Positions 1 to 13,090 of a stretch of DNA of 64,000 nt are shown piece by piece. Where the stretch lies: NCBI GenBank assembly GCA_013398015.1, contig VZRR01007849.1, forward strand, positions 372,001-436,000, read 5' to 3'. The DNA is from Oreocharis arfaki (lineage: Eukaryota; Chordata; Aves; Passeriformes; Paramythiidae). The number at the start of each line of letters is the position of its first letter. Within the stretch, counting starts at the first letter, position 1. Position numbers and translations under genes: made by a program. Under the pieces are notes generated by a model. It was not told the DNA's origin. It saw only the letters and a program-made list of their open reading frames with translations, and did no database searches.

Positions 1-957
1 TGACATTATAGAAGAGTTTCAGACCACCCCCACAAACTATTTTGAAAGCAGGTTGGAGCTGGACATATAATGCTAAGCTGTGTTGGTGTGAGCAAAGCGG
101 TGGGACCATGTGGAGTTTGGTCTCTGGCTTTTATTTGGCAATATAGGAATAGCCTGTGGGACCGCTGCGAGATTACTGATTACACCTCTGCTATTTCTTG
201 GTGCTTTGCCAAGGACCTTACTGACTTGGAAAGAGTTTGGAGAAGAAAAATCTGAAATCTGAAGTGGTAGCTTTTAGAAACAGTACTCAAAAGTTTGATT
301 TATTTAATTTAACACAGAAAAGGTTGACAGGTAAATTGATCATGGCCTCTCTAATGTATCAGTGTAGTCAAAGGTTATCTGATAGCAAAGGGCTTTTAGT
401 CTTTTGCACAAAAACAAAGTAAATGCAGCTAGTTGAAGCCAATGCTAAAGAGATTCAAACCACAGAGCAGACATGGATTTGACAATAGTGAATTATGGAA
501 GCAGCTTTGTCAAGGTTATGGATAGTTCTCCATCACTGAAATATTTAAATCCCAATCTTCTTTTTGTGTAATCTTATGAAGCCTATCCAGAGGTTAGGAA
601 CTTGAAGCATATGTTTTGGGATGAAATTATTTAGCCTTTGTTATTCAGGAGGTCATTCTAGAGCAGGGTCTTCAAAGAAGGCTCCTGTGAGCTATTTTTA
701 CAGTCAGGTGGAAACTCTATTACCTCTTGTCAAAACTCTCTGTGTGATGCCAGGACCTGTTCTCTGCTGGAAAATGTTTAGGATTTGATAGATTAAAAAC
801 ACTTAAAAATCACTTATCAGGATTTGTGATCTAGGTTTGCTGGTCTTCAAATCAACAAAGGGAATGGAATCTGTAACATGAACATAACTGAAATAATATC
901 TCTACTAAAACCACTATTCCTCACATACTGGGTAACATACAAGACAATTCAATGATG

Positions 958-1010
958 AATACATTCAATATATTAATATATATATGAGTACATATATATT
1001 GAATATATTG
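958..1010. repeat. AT-rich stretch with inverted repeat
   Basis: Arms ATTCAATATAT (963-973) and ATATATTGAAT (994-1004) are exact reverse complements around an AT-rich loop. Typical of AT microsatellites prone to cruciform formation. Confidence 0.7.
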
Positions 1011-3477
1011 GATGCATCCAGGGACTCATCAGCAAAACTGCCATCTTGCTAATGTTTTCTGGTCTATAACACAGATATAGGGTTTTTGTACCCACAAATC
1101 TGCAATCTGATATTCTTCAGTTGTCAGTTCCTCCTTCCTCATTCCTCCTTGTCAGTTTCCAGACAGGTAAGTACTATGCATGCAGCCTGAATATACTGAC
1201 ATCACAGAGGAGATGGTAGTGTGCTTTAGTTTGGTTGCCAGATGTTTTGTAGTAAGAAAAATAATGGCAACCCATTTTTTTGGAGTACCTCTTATGATTC
1301 CCCCTCGAGTTTGCAGAGCCTCTCACACTGGCAGGGACAAAGCCCCCTGTTTATAGAGTGCTTTTTTTTTTTTTTTCCCTTGAAATTCCTTTCAGGTTTA
1401 GCCAAATTGCAAATTCTTTGAAATCCCTTTTTTCTTCCCTGCTGTGTCTTGTTCTCCTGGGGGAAAAGGGCTGTTATTGTGCCAACCAAACAGAAATGTC
1501 TAAACCACTAGGCAGCGCACACACTGTGTTTGGATACCAAAGAGGAAGCCACTTGTTGATGAGAGGAAAAAGAGAGGTTTTTGGTTCTTTTCCCCTCTGC
1601 CCCACTGTGTAGGACAAATGCCTTCACAGCTGGCAAAACCAAGGATTGGTCCGGGATTCCCTGGCCCCCTGACATAAACACTGGTCCATTGGCTTCCCTC
1701 TTTGAGATGTAACAGCCCAAACTGAGATCTCTCATTAGTGTCATTACTTTGGTCATTCAAATTGCAGCAAGACAGCTTTGAGGGAAGAGTTCTGTGAAGA
1801 TGCAGTAAGACCATCTTGCTACGATTACATGCAGTAGGGAGGGAGGAAGACTACTCTTTTGCTTTAAACTGGGAGTTTGTACCGTGGGAAAATGTTAAGG
1901 GAATGACCCACGTGTTTGAATATTTGAAAACTAATGGTTAAATGCCACTGCCGTTTAATTGCATGATCCTGTTGCACATAGACCACAACGTCAGTGTACA
2001 ACTGGGCAGAATTTTTAGTGCATTCGGGTAGTAGCGAATCTGGCACTTCCAATTTCTTTGGCTCTGAAAATTAAATAATTTTCATTTAGCTTTGCTTCTA
2101 GTGTACTTAGATAGGTAGGAACTCCACTGAGTATACTGTAAATCAGCTCCAGAGATAAGGAAATAGGATAGGGAAATTCTACACCGAAATTTTACTAATA
2201 TGGATAATCATATTATTAATGTAAGAAATAATATGAGATGTGAGAAAGTGAGAAGGATTTGATTCAAATTTAAAATTACACTGGTATTTTAGTTTCCATG
2301 GATTATAGTCTTCTGCATTTGTACATAGACTGTAGTCTTGTGCATCTGTGTGGCTTCTATACATCCAAAAATCAGGTGAGTGGCAGAGATGGCGGAATTT
2401 GTTCAGCAGTGTAGAATAGCAGCTTGGGTCAGGGGAGATTTATTGTCTAGTTCCATCTTTACTTCATTACTTTGCAAAGCACCACCCATGATGGAATTTA
2501 TGCAAAGCATACAAAGCAAGTTAATTGCACTTTAATCCTCAGAAAGGTGGGTGACTGGGGCAAAGGGCTTGCAGTCTATTCTGAAAAGCATAATCTACTT
2601 CACTCTGATGTGCTGACAGCAGAAGATAATTTCCTTTATTGTTTCCTATTCTCAGAAACGTTTCTAGACTAACAACAGACATTTCTTTTATATGAAAAAA
2701 TTCAAAGCTTCTACATAGATGTATAGAGGGAGAGAAAGTAACTACATGCAGACTTCAGATTGCAGCAAAAATACTTCACAATTTTTTTTCATCATTTCTC
2801 AAAGGAAAAACAGTGTTTTCAGTTGCCCAGTGCAGAAAATAGTGGAGTTAAAAAACAGAAAGGAAAAGGCATTGTTTATTCACATGGATCTGAAGTCCTT
2901 AAATTCTGCTGGAATAAGAATTAAGGGTGTTTCAGTATGCTCCAATTTGCCCTAGCAAAAGGTTTTATTTGCTTCACCTTTAAGACTAAACCATGATTAG
3001 TATGAATAATCATATCGTGTAGCAGGAATTTCTCTCTCTGTGGGTGGATGATTATTCAGTAGCATATAATGTCCATGGAAAGTATGTTCCCAGGTATTCA
3101 GTGAAGTTTTGATTGATGATTATTTATGGCTCCATTAAGAGCTTATTAAAATGTATTGCATCACCGCTGCTAGATTATGGAACTTCACACTTGTAATGTA
3201 TTTATTCAGTCTTTTGTGATGAATTCCAAGAACATAACATAGTTAAGAATTTTTTTTGCCAAATCTGCCGAGAATTTTCTTGTGTATATGGCTCAGTGTA
3301 GTTCTCTCCACATTGCCAGCCGTCAGTATATCCAGTGACTTCTTTGCCTCTGGAGCACTGAGCGCCAGGTATTTCAACATTTCTGATCCTCTGAAATGCA
3401 TGTGAGCTTCAAAATGACAAGCAAGTGGAGATGGGAAAAAGCCAATTGTACTTGAGCAGTCAGAGCATTCATGAACC

Positions 3478-3538
3478 AATTGTTTAGACTATTTTACTAA
3501 TTTAAACTATTTAAACAAATTGTTTAGACTATTTTACT
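3478..3538. repeat. 21-bp direct repeat, 40-bp period
   Basis: The sequence aattgtttagactattttac (plus t) occurs at 3478-3498 and again at 3518-3538, exact in both. Between them a related taatttaaactatttaaac suggests a small local duplication. Confidence 0.8.
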
Positions 3539-3895
3539 TTAATAACTCATCTTTCCATTCCTCTTGAGGCTTCTCTCATGGGCTTTTTCCTCTCTTACAT
3601 TTTGGGGCCTAGTCCTGCAGTCCCTCACATTTGGGTTAGCCCTGTAGCCTGGCTGACGTGTGTCAGTGGGGGTCTGTCTGTTACAGGAATGATAGGGAGC
3701 TTTGATGGCAAATTGCTGGGCATAAAGACCTGCTTTCTGTCTGCTTCTGCTCAATTCCTAACATAAAAATTTCATACATAAAGTTGTTATTACATTACTT
3801 AAATTATAATAGGGATATGTTGTGCCATGCCCTGAAAATTAAAATCAACACTGCAATGTTAATTAAGCCTCCAGCATTTAATTTGTAGATGTAGA

Positions 3896-3920
3896 TATTA
3901 TATTTATATATATATATATT
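3896..3920. repeat. TA microsatellite
   Basis: A short (TA)n-rich run. Similar AT-rich runs occur at 7270-7290 and 9876-9912. Confidence 0.75.
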
Positions 3921-4099
3921 GCTCAATGAGATGTATTTAGTGCAGCCTCTTTTCCTTCTCTTTGCTGTAAAATAAGTCCAAAAGAACATTATAAATGAAA
4001 CCCCTGTACATTTCAGTCAGCAGGATATTCAGTATTTCAGATGTCTAAAGGCTAATGTCTTCCAAAATGACATTTCTTGCAGTAGTATGCTTAGAGATT

Positions 4100-4256
4100 T
4101 ATATGAGATTAGCTCACTTGGTTAAAGCATGGTGCTCATAATGCCAAGATTTCAGATTTGATCCCTGTGTGAGATCATTCCATTCACTCAAGAGTTGGAC
4201 TTGATGATCCTTGTGGGTCCCTTCCAACTCAGAATATTCAGTGGTTCTGTGATTTC
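4100..4256 (+). mobile_element. tRNA-Ile-headed SINE with CR1 tail (TguSINE1-like)
   Basis: The 5' part (about 4104-4175) resembles a tRNA-Ile gene: an A-box-like TTAGCTCACTTGG, an anticodon-arm region GCTCATAATGCC and a B-box-like GATTTGATCCC. It is followed by AGTTGGACTTGATGATCC, GGGTCCCTTCCAACTC and TTCTGTGATT, the standard 3' end of avian CR1. A tRNA-Ile head on a CR1 tail is the structure described for TguSINE1 of zebra finch, moved by CR1 enzymes. The copy is mutated and the tRNA arms no longer pair well, so it is a fossil and not a tRNA gene. The left edge is approximate. Confidence 0.75.
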
Positions 4257-6510
4257 TTACATATTCTGATAGCATTAAGGCAAAAGGAAGGAGATGGAGC
4301 AGTTTTTCCTGTATTTGAGTTACATTACCAGAAACAGAATAAACAGTTCTTGCATTCTTGTGGAAACGTTAATTACCCACATGGCACAACATCATTACAA
4401 TCAAGACAGAGCAATCATTTCATATAACAAACCCTATAATCAAAATAATGTAATCAATGTAAGTAATCAACTATAATAAGCAATTAAATACCTAACTGCA
4501 TCAAGCAATAACTAAAATTACAGCCTTGAATAGTATCAGCTAATTGCATCATTAGAAACTTGTGTAAAAGCCGGTGGTAAGTCTAAGTTTTTAACTACAC
4601 AACATAGCTATTGCAGGTATTATGGGAAGGTCTATAGCCTCATCCTGAGAGACACTAGCTAGCAAAACTCGACTAAAGAAAAGCAGACTTATTCCTGTGC
4701 CAGGCTTGGATTTGCCATATTAAGGCAGGAGTAGGCTTCCTCACTGGAGCCTTGTGTGGCCTTGTCCCCAGAGCAGCCAGAGCAGCAGCCTCGAGCAGAC
4801 AGGCACCATGCCACTCAGCAGCTCTGCACACACCTTTCCTTCCTGCCACCGCCTGAGCCTGCGTCAGCTAAAGGCACTGGAGCCACTGAACCTCCTTGGG
4901 AATGCGCCGGGGAGTCAGTTCTCATTTCTTCTGCCTGTTCCACGGCACTCCATCTGCTTGTGAAGGGTGTTGGGCCTTTCCTCCCACCTTCGTGCCATGG
5001 AGAGTGTGGCCAAAAGGCATTGAGAGACAATCGCCTGTTTGAAGAGGCCTTAATTTCTTCTACTCCTCTCTGTATCCATCCGAGAACAGACCTGTTAGTC
5101 CACATCAGGAAGTGACCTGTCTGTGCCCATTGTCCAGCCACGGGGCAGCTCCAGCATCTGGAGGCTTTTCATTTGACTGTAGCAGTTCTACAAGACCACA
5201 AACCTCACCAAAATAGAGTAAGACTGAGGCTGCCACTGCAAAATATTTACATAAAATAAAAATCATTGAGGAAATATAAACTGAGACAGATCCATATATG
5301 TGTGTTTTTCAGTCTACAGGTACTCTGAATATTTACTGATTTGAAAGACCTGAAATTAATATCTAGTGTTACCAAGCATTAAGAGTAGAGGATTCTGTAG
5401 GTTCTAGTCTTTCTGATTAAATAGAAATCCTAAAAAGAGCCCCTGGTAAGCACAATGGGAAGTAAATCTAGTTTGTGAGAGTAAAGTTTTTAAGCCCCAC
5501 CAGCTGCTTTTCCTATTTTCAGAACCAGAGCTGGGTTATTTCAGCATAGCAGACAAGATAGGCAGGGTCTCTAGGCTGGAGTGCAGCATTTCTGGAAGAA
5601 GATTAGTTCTTAAATTCATGCAAGGCAGATGTAGAAGTGCAAGACAGGGTAAGTGCTGTCTGCAGTCTGCAGTGGAATTGCTCTCATGGCATGACCTCAC
5701 CCAAAGACTGTAACCAGATACCGTGGCGGCTGCCTCTGAAGTGCTTAAACAACACTGGGAATGTCTTATTTCTATTATTTGCACCAGGGGATCACTAATG
5801 TGCTGTAGTTACAGTAGCAGTATGGCATGGACAGAAGCTTGTCTCTGTCTCACTCTGCATTGCTTTGAAGGGTTTGCTCAACTGTGCTTTTGGGAACCCT
5901 TGACTCTTAAGGCAAGGACAATATGTGTAGAAGCTGAATTAACACACACTAGCCAGGTCTGCAGCTTAGGTAAAAAGAACATGTGAAAACCTAATTCTAG
6001 GGCTTGAAGTTTCTTAATATACTTTGCTAATTATTGGATAAATTTTGACAAAAATAGCAAAAAATTGAAAACATTCTATTCCTGGTGGTCTGATCCATTG
6101 CAACCCTTGGCAGTAGCATAACCTTGGGGCTGGGCTGCTGCACTCACACAGGACTGTGGGAGTCCAAAAATGGTTCACTTTTTTTAGCACTCACCGTCCC
6201 AATTCCAGCTGGCATGCACTCTGTGCACCATGACAGCCTAGGACTTTCCATGTTGATAGTCGAGGTGATGCCATCAAGAGGACAAAACATTAGAAAAAGT
6301 AGAAAACAATCACTATCACAGGGGAGGAGAACAGCTGAAATGCAGAAATGGAAAGGCTTGGAGGCCCACTTGATGAAGTGAAATTGAACTGACACATTTG
6401 GATTCAAAAGCTGATTATGAGCTTGGTGACTATGAGATAAAAGTTGTTAATAATTCTAGAAAAAACTGTCTTGGTGCATGGTCAAATGGTGAAGTAGGTA
6501 AGGATTATTG

Positions 6511-6600
6511 TAGAATGGTAGAATTATTTAGGTTGGAAAAGACCTCTGAGATTAAGTTCGACATAAACTTAATGCTGCCAAATCCACTAGTACATTTAAT
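6511..6600 (-). mobile_element. CR1 LINE 3'-end fragment
   Basis: The stretch tagaatggtagaattattta followed by ggttggaaaagacctctgag is the reverse complement of the CR1 terminus (aat-ctat-gattct tail and 'ccaacc' motif). Only about 90 bp are recognisable. The element runs on the - strand, so its 3' end is at the left. Confidence 0.65.
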
Positions 6601-9600
6601 TTTCTTCTCATAACTGTAGTTTTCCAGCTTCCTTAATTTAAAATAAAAATGAAATTTTTATTTGTTTGGTTTTGTTTTACAATTCCTGTCTTTCAGTCAT
6701 CTCTCCATAATGTCCATGGCTTTATTTTCTAGCACTTAGACTTTCTTGCAGGGTCACAGTGTTTTTTAAACCTGAGGTTTTGTAGCAACCACAGCATTCC
6801 AGATAGCTGCCAGCCAAATGCTTACAGCCAATTTATCATGTGGGTTGAATTTCTTAGTGAATAAGAGAGATGGAGATGCAATGGCAGCCTCCTTAGAAGC
6901 CCTGGCACTGACTGAAAGAGCACATCCTGGCACAGGCCAGGAGCTGATGCCTGGCAATCCCATAAGAGCAGTCCCAGATATTGAAGGGAGAGAAGAGAAG
7001 CCCACTGAGCCCCATGTTGGTGGTGGGCAGCCCCAGGACAATGGCCTGTCCAAGAAGGCAACATTTCCTGTGGGAGCACATGATCTGTCTTGCCCAGAGG
7101 CTCCTGCCAAGCAGTGAGCAGTGACCCTTCTCTTCCTCTCTGTCCAGCTGCTGTCTGAAATACAGAGGTTTGAAAATAATGGCATTAGTTACAGAAATAA
7201 ATTTCAATGAGGCGTATGAGGAACACTATGTTAATAACTATATGTAAACAAATAGTTTACAAAACAAACTATATGTAACTATATATATACAAAAATTTAA
7301 CATCTCGTTAATTATGGGTAAGGCATTCTGTTGGACTACCGAGAAGTTAAAGATTCTTTAACAACACAAGAGAAGATGCAGGTCTTTAGGAAACCAGCCA
7401 TTTTGAAATTGTTATTTTAATTAGTTAGTTTTCTGGCAGTTGATGTGTGGGTTCAATAATTGGAAATATGGACTTGGAGAGTTCAAGGGGTATTGATTCT
7501 TCTTTTTCCATATAACAGTGAAATTCTGCAAGATAAATTGTTTTCTGAAAGCCATTTCTGCTTCAGAAATTACAAACTGAAAACTGAATTGTAGGTTTAT
7601 CTGCCAGTGAGTAAAAGCCCAAAAGAGTTCTCAGAAGAATCCACCCTTGTTTCTGATTCTAAAGGGTATGGTCATGTGCTCTACGTGGGAGTCGCAAGGC
7701 TGGGGAGCACACTGAGCTATAAAATGTTTTGTTCCTTGAAGCTGCCACCCCTTCACTGCAATATTGATGATACCTTGCACTCAGAAGTTCCTAATACCCA
7801 ACTGGCCAGAGCCAATATGGAAACTGTTCATAAATTTTTTTGAAATGGGCATTTTTCGTTTGTTTATGATTGAAAGCACAAAGATGTTTGTATTAATCAC
7901 TCCTGTGAATCCCTGGGATCTTCTAGCAGTCTTCCTCAGGAGACACCCATCTCACTGGGAATGTTGTTGAAAAAGATGGAGAAACAGCCCTTGGTCAGAG
8001 AGAGACAGGAATTACAAAAGACCTGCAGCATTTCCTCTCATTGTTTGTACAGGGTAGGATCCAACCAACCTTAGCTTGGGCCCCCAGACAGTGATCCAGT
8101 CTGCCTGCTTTCCCAGGCTCCTAATATGTTGGCCCCTTCTTTTAGGAGATTCTTTTATCTTCAGTCTGAAAGCTCTCAGGTTTTTATGCTCTCATGTGCC
8201 ACGCGCTCTCAGCCAGTGTGGGGCAGACACAGATACCTTTGCTCTGTCTTGCCCACCAGAGGAGCGTAAAAGCTAGTTGCTAATAACTTCTATTTATTCA
8301 TATTTGCATGCCTGTTTTCAGAAAGTTAGCAGAGAGTGTGATCTTGAAGGGAATTATAATTGCCAGAACACCCAGCTGTTGGCACAAGGCTGAGCTGGCA
8401 CTGAAGGGTGATGTTTCAGTTTGTTTTTAGGATTAAACTTGAAAAATTTTGGCAGCTATCCCTCTCCTATTCATTGCTAGCTTTGCTGTAGATGAAAACA
8501 ACTGAAAACAGAAAATTAAAACTTGACGCGAATGAGACACTAAAAATATTATTCTGGTTTTGGACTCCTCAATTTTGTGTATATTCATCTTTTACATGTG
8601 ACTAGGATGGTTCTGTGCTCCCCAGACCAACTGGTGTGGCGAAGCCCACGTCCTGACTCTCAAAGTCTCTTGGAATGTAAATGGCAACGTCCAAATTACT
8701 TACTGGGAATGGTTCTTGGCCCATACTAATTTACAAATCATGCCCAGAAATTATTTTGGAAGAGTAATAGTTTGCCCAGGCCAAAGCCATCACCAACACA
8801 GTTCTAACAATTTAATGGTCTGGATGCTCAAGTTTCAGTCCTGGGAACATTCCCTGGCACTGATTAATCTACACCTCTATCGATGCAGCTATGGAAGCTA
8901 AGACTAAATAAATACTGTAACTGGAAAAAAACTAAAAATTAGCCCTCACTATATAATTATTCCAATAAATTATTAGCCATATTTTGTAAAGTATGGTGTA
9001 CAGTTCAGTCAATACAGTTTAAGCTATATCTCCATTTTCTGAAAGTGAGCTTACACATAATAGAGATGGAATTTTCCGTATATTATCCAAAATATATCTG
9101 TTCTCCAAGGAAACAAAAACTGGCATAGAAGAAACTTCTTTCCATACCTCAGTTAAGAGCCCTTCAACTTTGCCACAGACATTTATCAAATTCACCAAAG
9201 ATACTGTTAAAATAATACTTTTGTTACACAAGAAACCCATACTGCAATGCTCCCACCATCAGAGAGAAGGTGGGGTTTCTATTGTATGCTCTTAAAATAA
9301 AGAAATCAGACAAACCAAAATCCTCTATATTTGGACCAAATCTTCTCTTCCTTGGCATAAAGCCTTCCCTCTTGTCTGTCTGTCACTCTCAGGTTTTAAT
9401 GCACATACTAGAAAACTACTGAAATAAAAAATTCAAGAGGAGGGAGAGCTACAGTTTGCCTTGTAGGATTCAAGGCTGAGCAGTTCTGATTTGTCTCAAA
9501 TTAAGGGGAAGTACTGGGTGTCCTGTTTTTTGGGGGGGATTTTTTGACACATCTGAAAATTTTCTAAACTAAGCTTGATGGCATTCTGACTGTACCTGCC

Positions 9601-10049
9601 CAGTATACACAAACACAGTCATACATAGTTAGCTAAGAAATCATCTCTTCTAGTGCTCAGAAGGATTGAATAAAACCTGTCAGTTTTTCCTTTGCACCAA
9701 TAAATAAACAAACCCAAGCATACAGCTACATTTTTATAGAGATTTCTTCCTCTTTTTACCCGCCTACATATTTTGTCCTCTGCATGTATCAAGAGAGCTC
9801 TAACCAACAGAACTTTCCCAGCTGCCTATTTCTACTTACAGGGTCTTACTCAAAGAAGCAGAGAAAGGGAATGCATTATATATTATATATTGATATTTTA
9901 ATATATTAATATTACACATCAGTGGGAGGTATTGCATACCTCTGTTTCAGTAAAAGTAGTTGAGGAAGTTCCTGGTATCAAAGGATATTAAATTAGTTAA
10001 AAATAATATTGTTGCTATGTACTTTAGAATTGCTCCTAATAGATGAAAC

Positions 10050-10084
10050 GTATATATATATACATACACACACATATATAGTAT
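10050..10084. repeat. Compound TA/CA microsatellite
   Basis: (TA)n followed by a short (CA)n and (TA)n again. Confidence 0.8.
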
Positions 10085-10904
10085 GTAAAAGTAGCTCTGT
10101 CTCAACCACAATTGCTATAAACAGTAGAATCAAGAAGAATCAAGGACTGGTAGGTATGTACTGTATTCATACACAATCTGTTGTGAGCAACGTGAAGTAT
10201 TTTAAGACCGGTCTGTCAGGAATACTTTTATAGCTTTAAAGTATGTCTTATTTGCCTTTGGTATTAGAGACTCCTGTAAAGTCTAGTGGGTGCTTATGTA
10301 GTGTGACATACTGTTGGATAACTTCTAGACACTTTCTAATGTCTGTGTGGTGCCTTACTCATGTAAACACCTCAGCAGACAGACAGACCCCAGCATCTCT
10401 GTGGCAGGAAAATGGAAGCTTTTACCAATGCAGCTTTTTGGCATCCCCAGTGTACCTTTACTTAAAAGCTGTGTGCTTTAGGTGTTAAATTCTGTGGGTG
10501 TCTGGACAAGGCCAATGTTATCTAATCTTTGTTATTTTTGTACACTTGATCATCACTCATTTATTTTGATTGCACATAAGGATGCATTTAGACAACAGAC
10601 TGAATGCAGAGGGCTGGCTGTAATAGTGCAGCAGGCTTGCTGCTCAAAATTGGGTGCACGAAGGAAGGTACTTGTTTGCCATGATTGTACACACAGATGT
10701 AGCAACTGTATTCACTGTGGTTGCTTCCCCATCACAGCTCTGACCTTTTTGCTGCACAGCAATACCAAGCCATAATAGCTGGTATGGATTAATCAATCAC
10801 CTTTCTCCCCAGGGAACAGTGCTGCTTCCAGTCACAAGCACACTTGGATGAAAAGCATACTTGGATTTTCCATCAAAGTCCAAACCAATGAAAGGACCCA
10901 TTTA

Positions 10905-13090
10905 TTTTTTAAGAGGAAGAAGAACCTCGGGAGGTTTCTAATCCAACCACCTCTGTTTAGAGCAGTGTCAGCTAGCACAGGTGGCTCAGAACTGTGCCCA
11001 GTTTAAATGTCCAGTCTGAGCATGTCCAAGGATGGAGACTGCACAACCACTCTGGGAAACCTGAGTGGTTCCAATGTTTAATGGCCCATAGAATAAAAAA
11101 GGTTTCTTCTTGTGTTTAGACGGAATTTCCTGTAATTCAGTTTGTGCCCACTGTGTCTTGTAGTTTTTCTGGATGCTACTGAGAGAAATGTGGCTCCATC
11201 TTCTTCACTTCCCCGACAAGTATTGATCCATATCAATAAGGTGCATGGGAACCTTCTCTTGTCTAGGCTGAACAGTCCCAGCTCTGCTTCTCTTATTACA
11301 GATACTGCAGTTAGTTAATTTGCAGACCATGTCCATGGTCTCTCTCATACTGGGGAGCCCAGCACTTTACGCAGTATTCCAGGTATGTCTCAGCAGTGTT
11401 AAGAGAAAGGATCACCTTTCTGGGCCTGGTGGTAATGCAGTCAAGGATACTGCTGGCTTTTCTTGCCAGAAGGACACATTGCTGGCTCATGTTTAACTTG
11501 TTACCCACCAGGACCCTCAGGCCCTTCTCTGTAAAGCTGTTCTCCATCCAGTCAGGCCCCAGTCATTTCTGGTGCATGGGATTATTCCTCCCCAGGTGCA
11601 GGATTTGACATTTCCCTGTACTGAACTTGTTGAGGTTCCTGTGGGCCGTTTCTCCAGCGCAGGTCCCTCTGAGCGATAACACAGTCCTCTGGTGTTTCAG
11701 CCACTCATCCCAGTTTTGTATCATCTGCTAGCTAGCAGAGGGTGCACTCTACCCATCATCCAGTTCAGTAATTAAGATGTTACACAATATTGTCCCTAGT
11801 ATTAACCATTGGGTTAGACAACTATTAAGTCACCTCCAGCTGGACTTCATGTCACTGCTCCCAACACTACAACCTCAGCAGTTCTGCCAGTCCTCCTCAC
11901 TCTCCATTTATTTAGCTCATATTTCATCAGCTTGTGTGTGAGAATGAGAGACTGCCAGAGGGGTTAATGAAGATAAAGATCCAGAAGCAGGTGAGCAAGA
12001 AGCTCCACGCATCCACCAAGCCAGTCACATCCTTGTAGAAGGTTAACAAGTTGGTCAGACATGACCCTCCCTTTGTAAATCCATACTGACTACTCCAAAT
12101 CGCCTTCATGTCCTTGAGATGTTTGGAAATTGTCTCCAAGATTATTTGCTCCATCCCTTCCCACCAGTGTGTAGTTCCCTTGATTCTCTTTCTCATCATC
12201 CTTGAAGATAGGATGTGTCTCCAGTCTGTTTAAATATTCTTTAAACTGATCCCCCTTCAGCAAGGGTAATTCTTTCATGTGCCAGATTTTTCCTTTGGTC
12301 TCCACAGCAGAGCAAGGCAAAGAAGGCACTGAATACTTTGACTTTTACCATGTCTTTGTACCATGTTGCCTGCCTTATTCAGTAATGTGCATATATCTTC
12401 CTGATCCCTCTCTTGCTGCTAATACACCCATAGAAGCCCTTCTTCTTGCCCTTTGCAACCGTTTCTGGATTGAATTGCAGAAGAGCTTTGGCTTTCCTAA
12501 CCCCTTCATGCATGCTCATGTAATTTCTCTATTTTCCTTCCTGGAGATTTCCCTCCTATTGTGCTTCTTGTAGACATCCTTTTCATGCCTGAGTTACATC
12601 TGGAGTTCCTTGTTTATCCACACAGGCCTCATGCTGTCTTTGCTTGATTTCCTGCTAGCTGGGATGAACTGTTTCTCAGTTTGCAGGAGGTGAACCTTGA
12701 ATGTCAACCCACTTTCCTGGACCTCACTGCTTTCCCAAAGGAAAAACTTCACTGTACTGTATCCCAAAGGGTTCTTCCAAACATATCACTGAATAAGCCA
12801 AAGTCTCCTTTCGTCAAGTCCAGAGCTGGGACCCTGTTCCATCCTCTCCAGATTCTGAACCCCACCATATCATTAGGGTCAAGTCTGTCCCTGAGCTTCA
12901 CATCTCTGACCTTGCTTGTAACAATGAAGTCCAGCAGAGCTCCTCGCCTTGTCAGCTCCTTGTTCTGGCAGAGAAGCTGCAATCCTGGTTAGACCTCCCA
13001 ACCAGATCTGTCCCTGGAAGTCATGGCTAAAGGCTAATGCTTTCCCAGGACTGTGGAAGAATGTTGACCTAGTTCAAGATATGGCGTGCT
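10905..13090 (-). mobile_element. Decayed CR1 LINE with reverse-transcriptase remnants
   Basis: A - strand copy of about 2.2 kb, 5' truncated and full of stops and frameshifts. Around 12040-12160 the - strand reads ILETISKHLKDMKAIWSSQY then GFTKGGSCLTNL, the CR1 reverse-transcriptase block. Near 11350-11520 it reads KLNMSQQCVLLARKA and LEYCVKCWAPQY, the C-terminal end of the same protein, in the expected order. The flank 10911-11200 matches CR1 3' UTR text (read in reverse: 'aatccaaccacctctgtttagagcagtg'-type sequence), and 12300-13090 corresponds to the upstream ORF2 region. It cannot encode a working protein. Confidence 0.82.

Noticed and set aside
4104..4175. A tRNA-Ile gene
   Set aside because: The A- and B-box-like motifs are real, but the arms do not pair as a working tRNA and a CR1 tail follows directly, so it is the head of a SINE.
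11927..12329. A protein-coding gene with reverse-transcriptase similarity
   Set aside because: Two overlapping short frames together carry CR1 reverse-transcriptase fragments with stops and shifts. This is a dead LINE, not a host gene.
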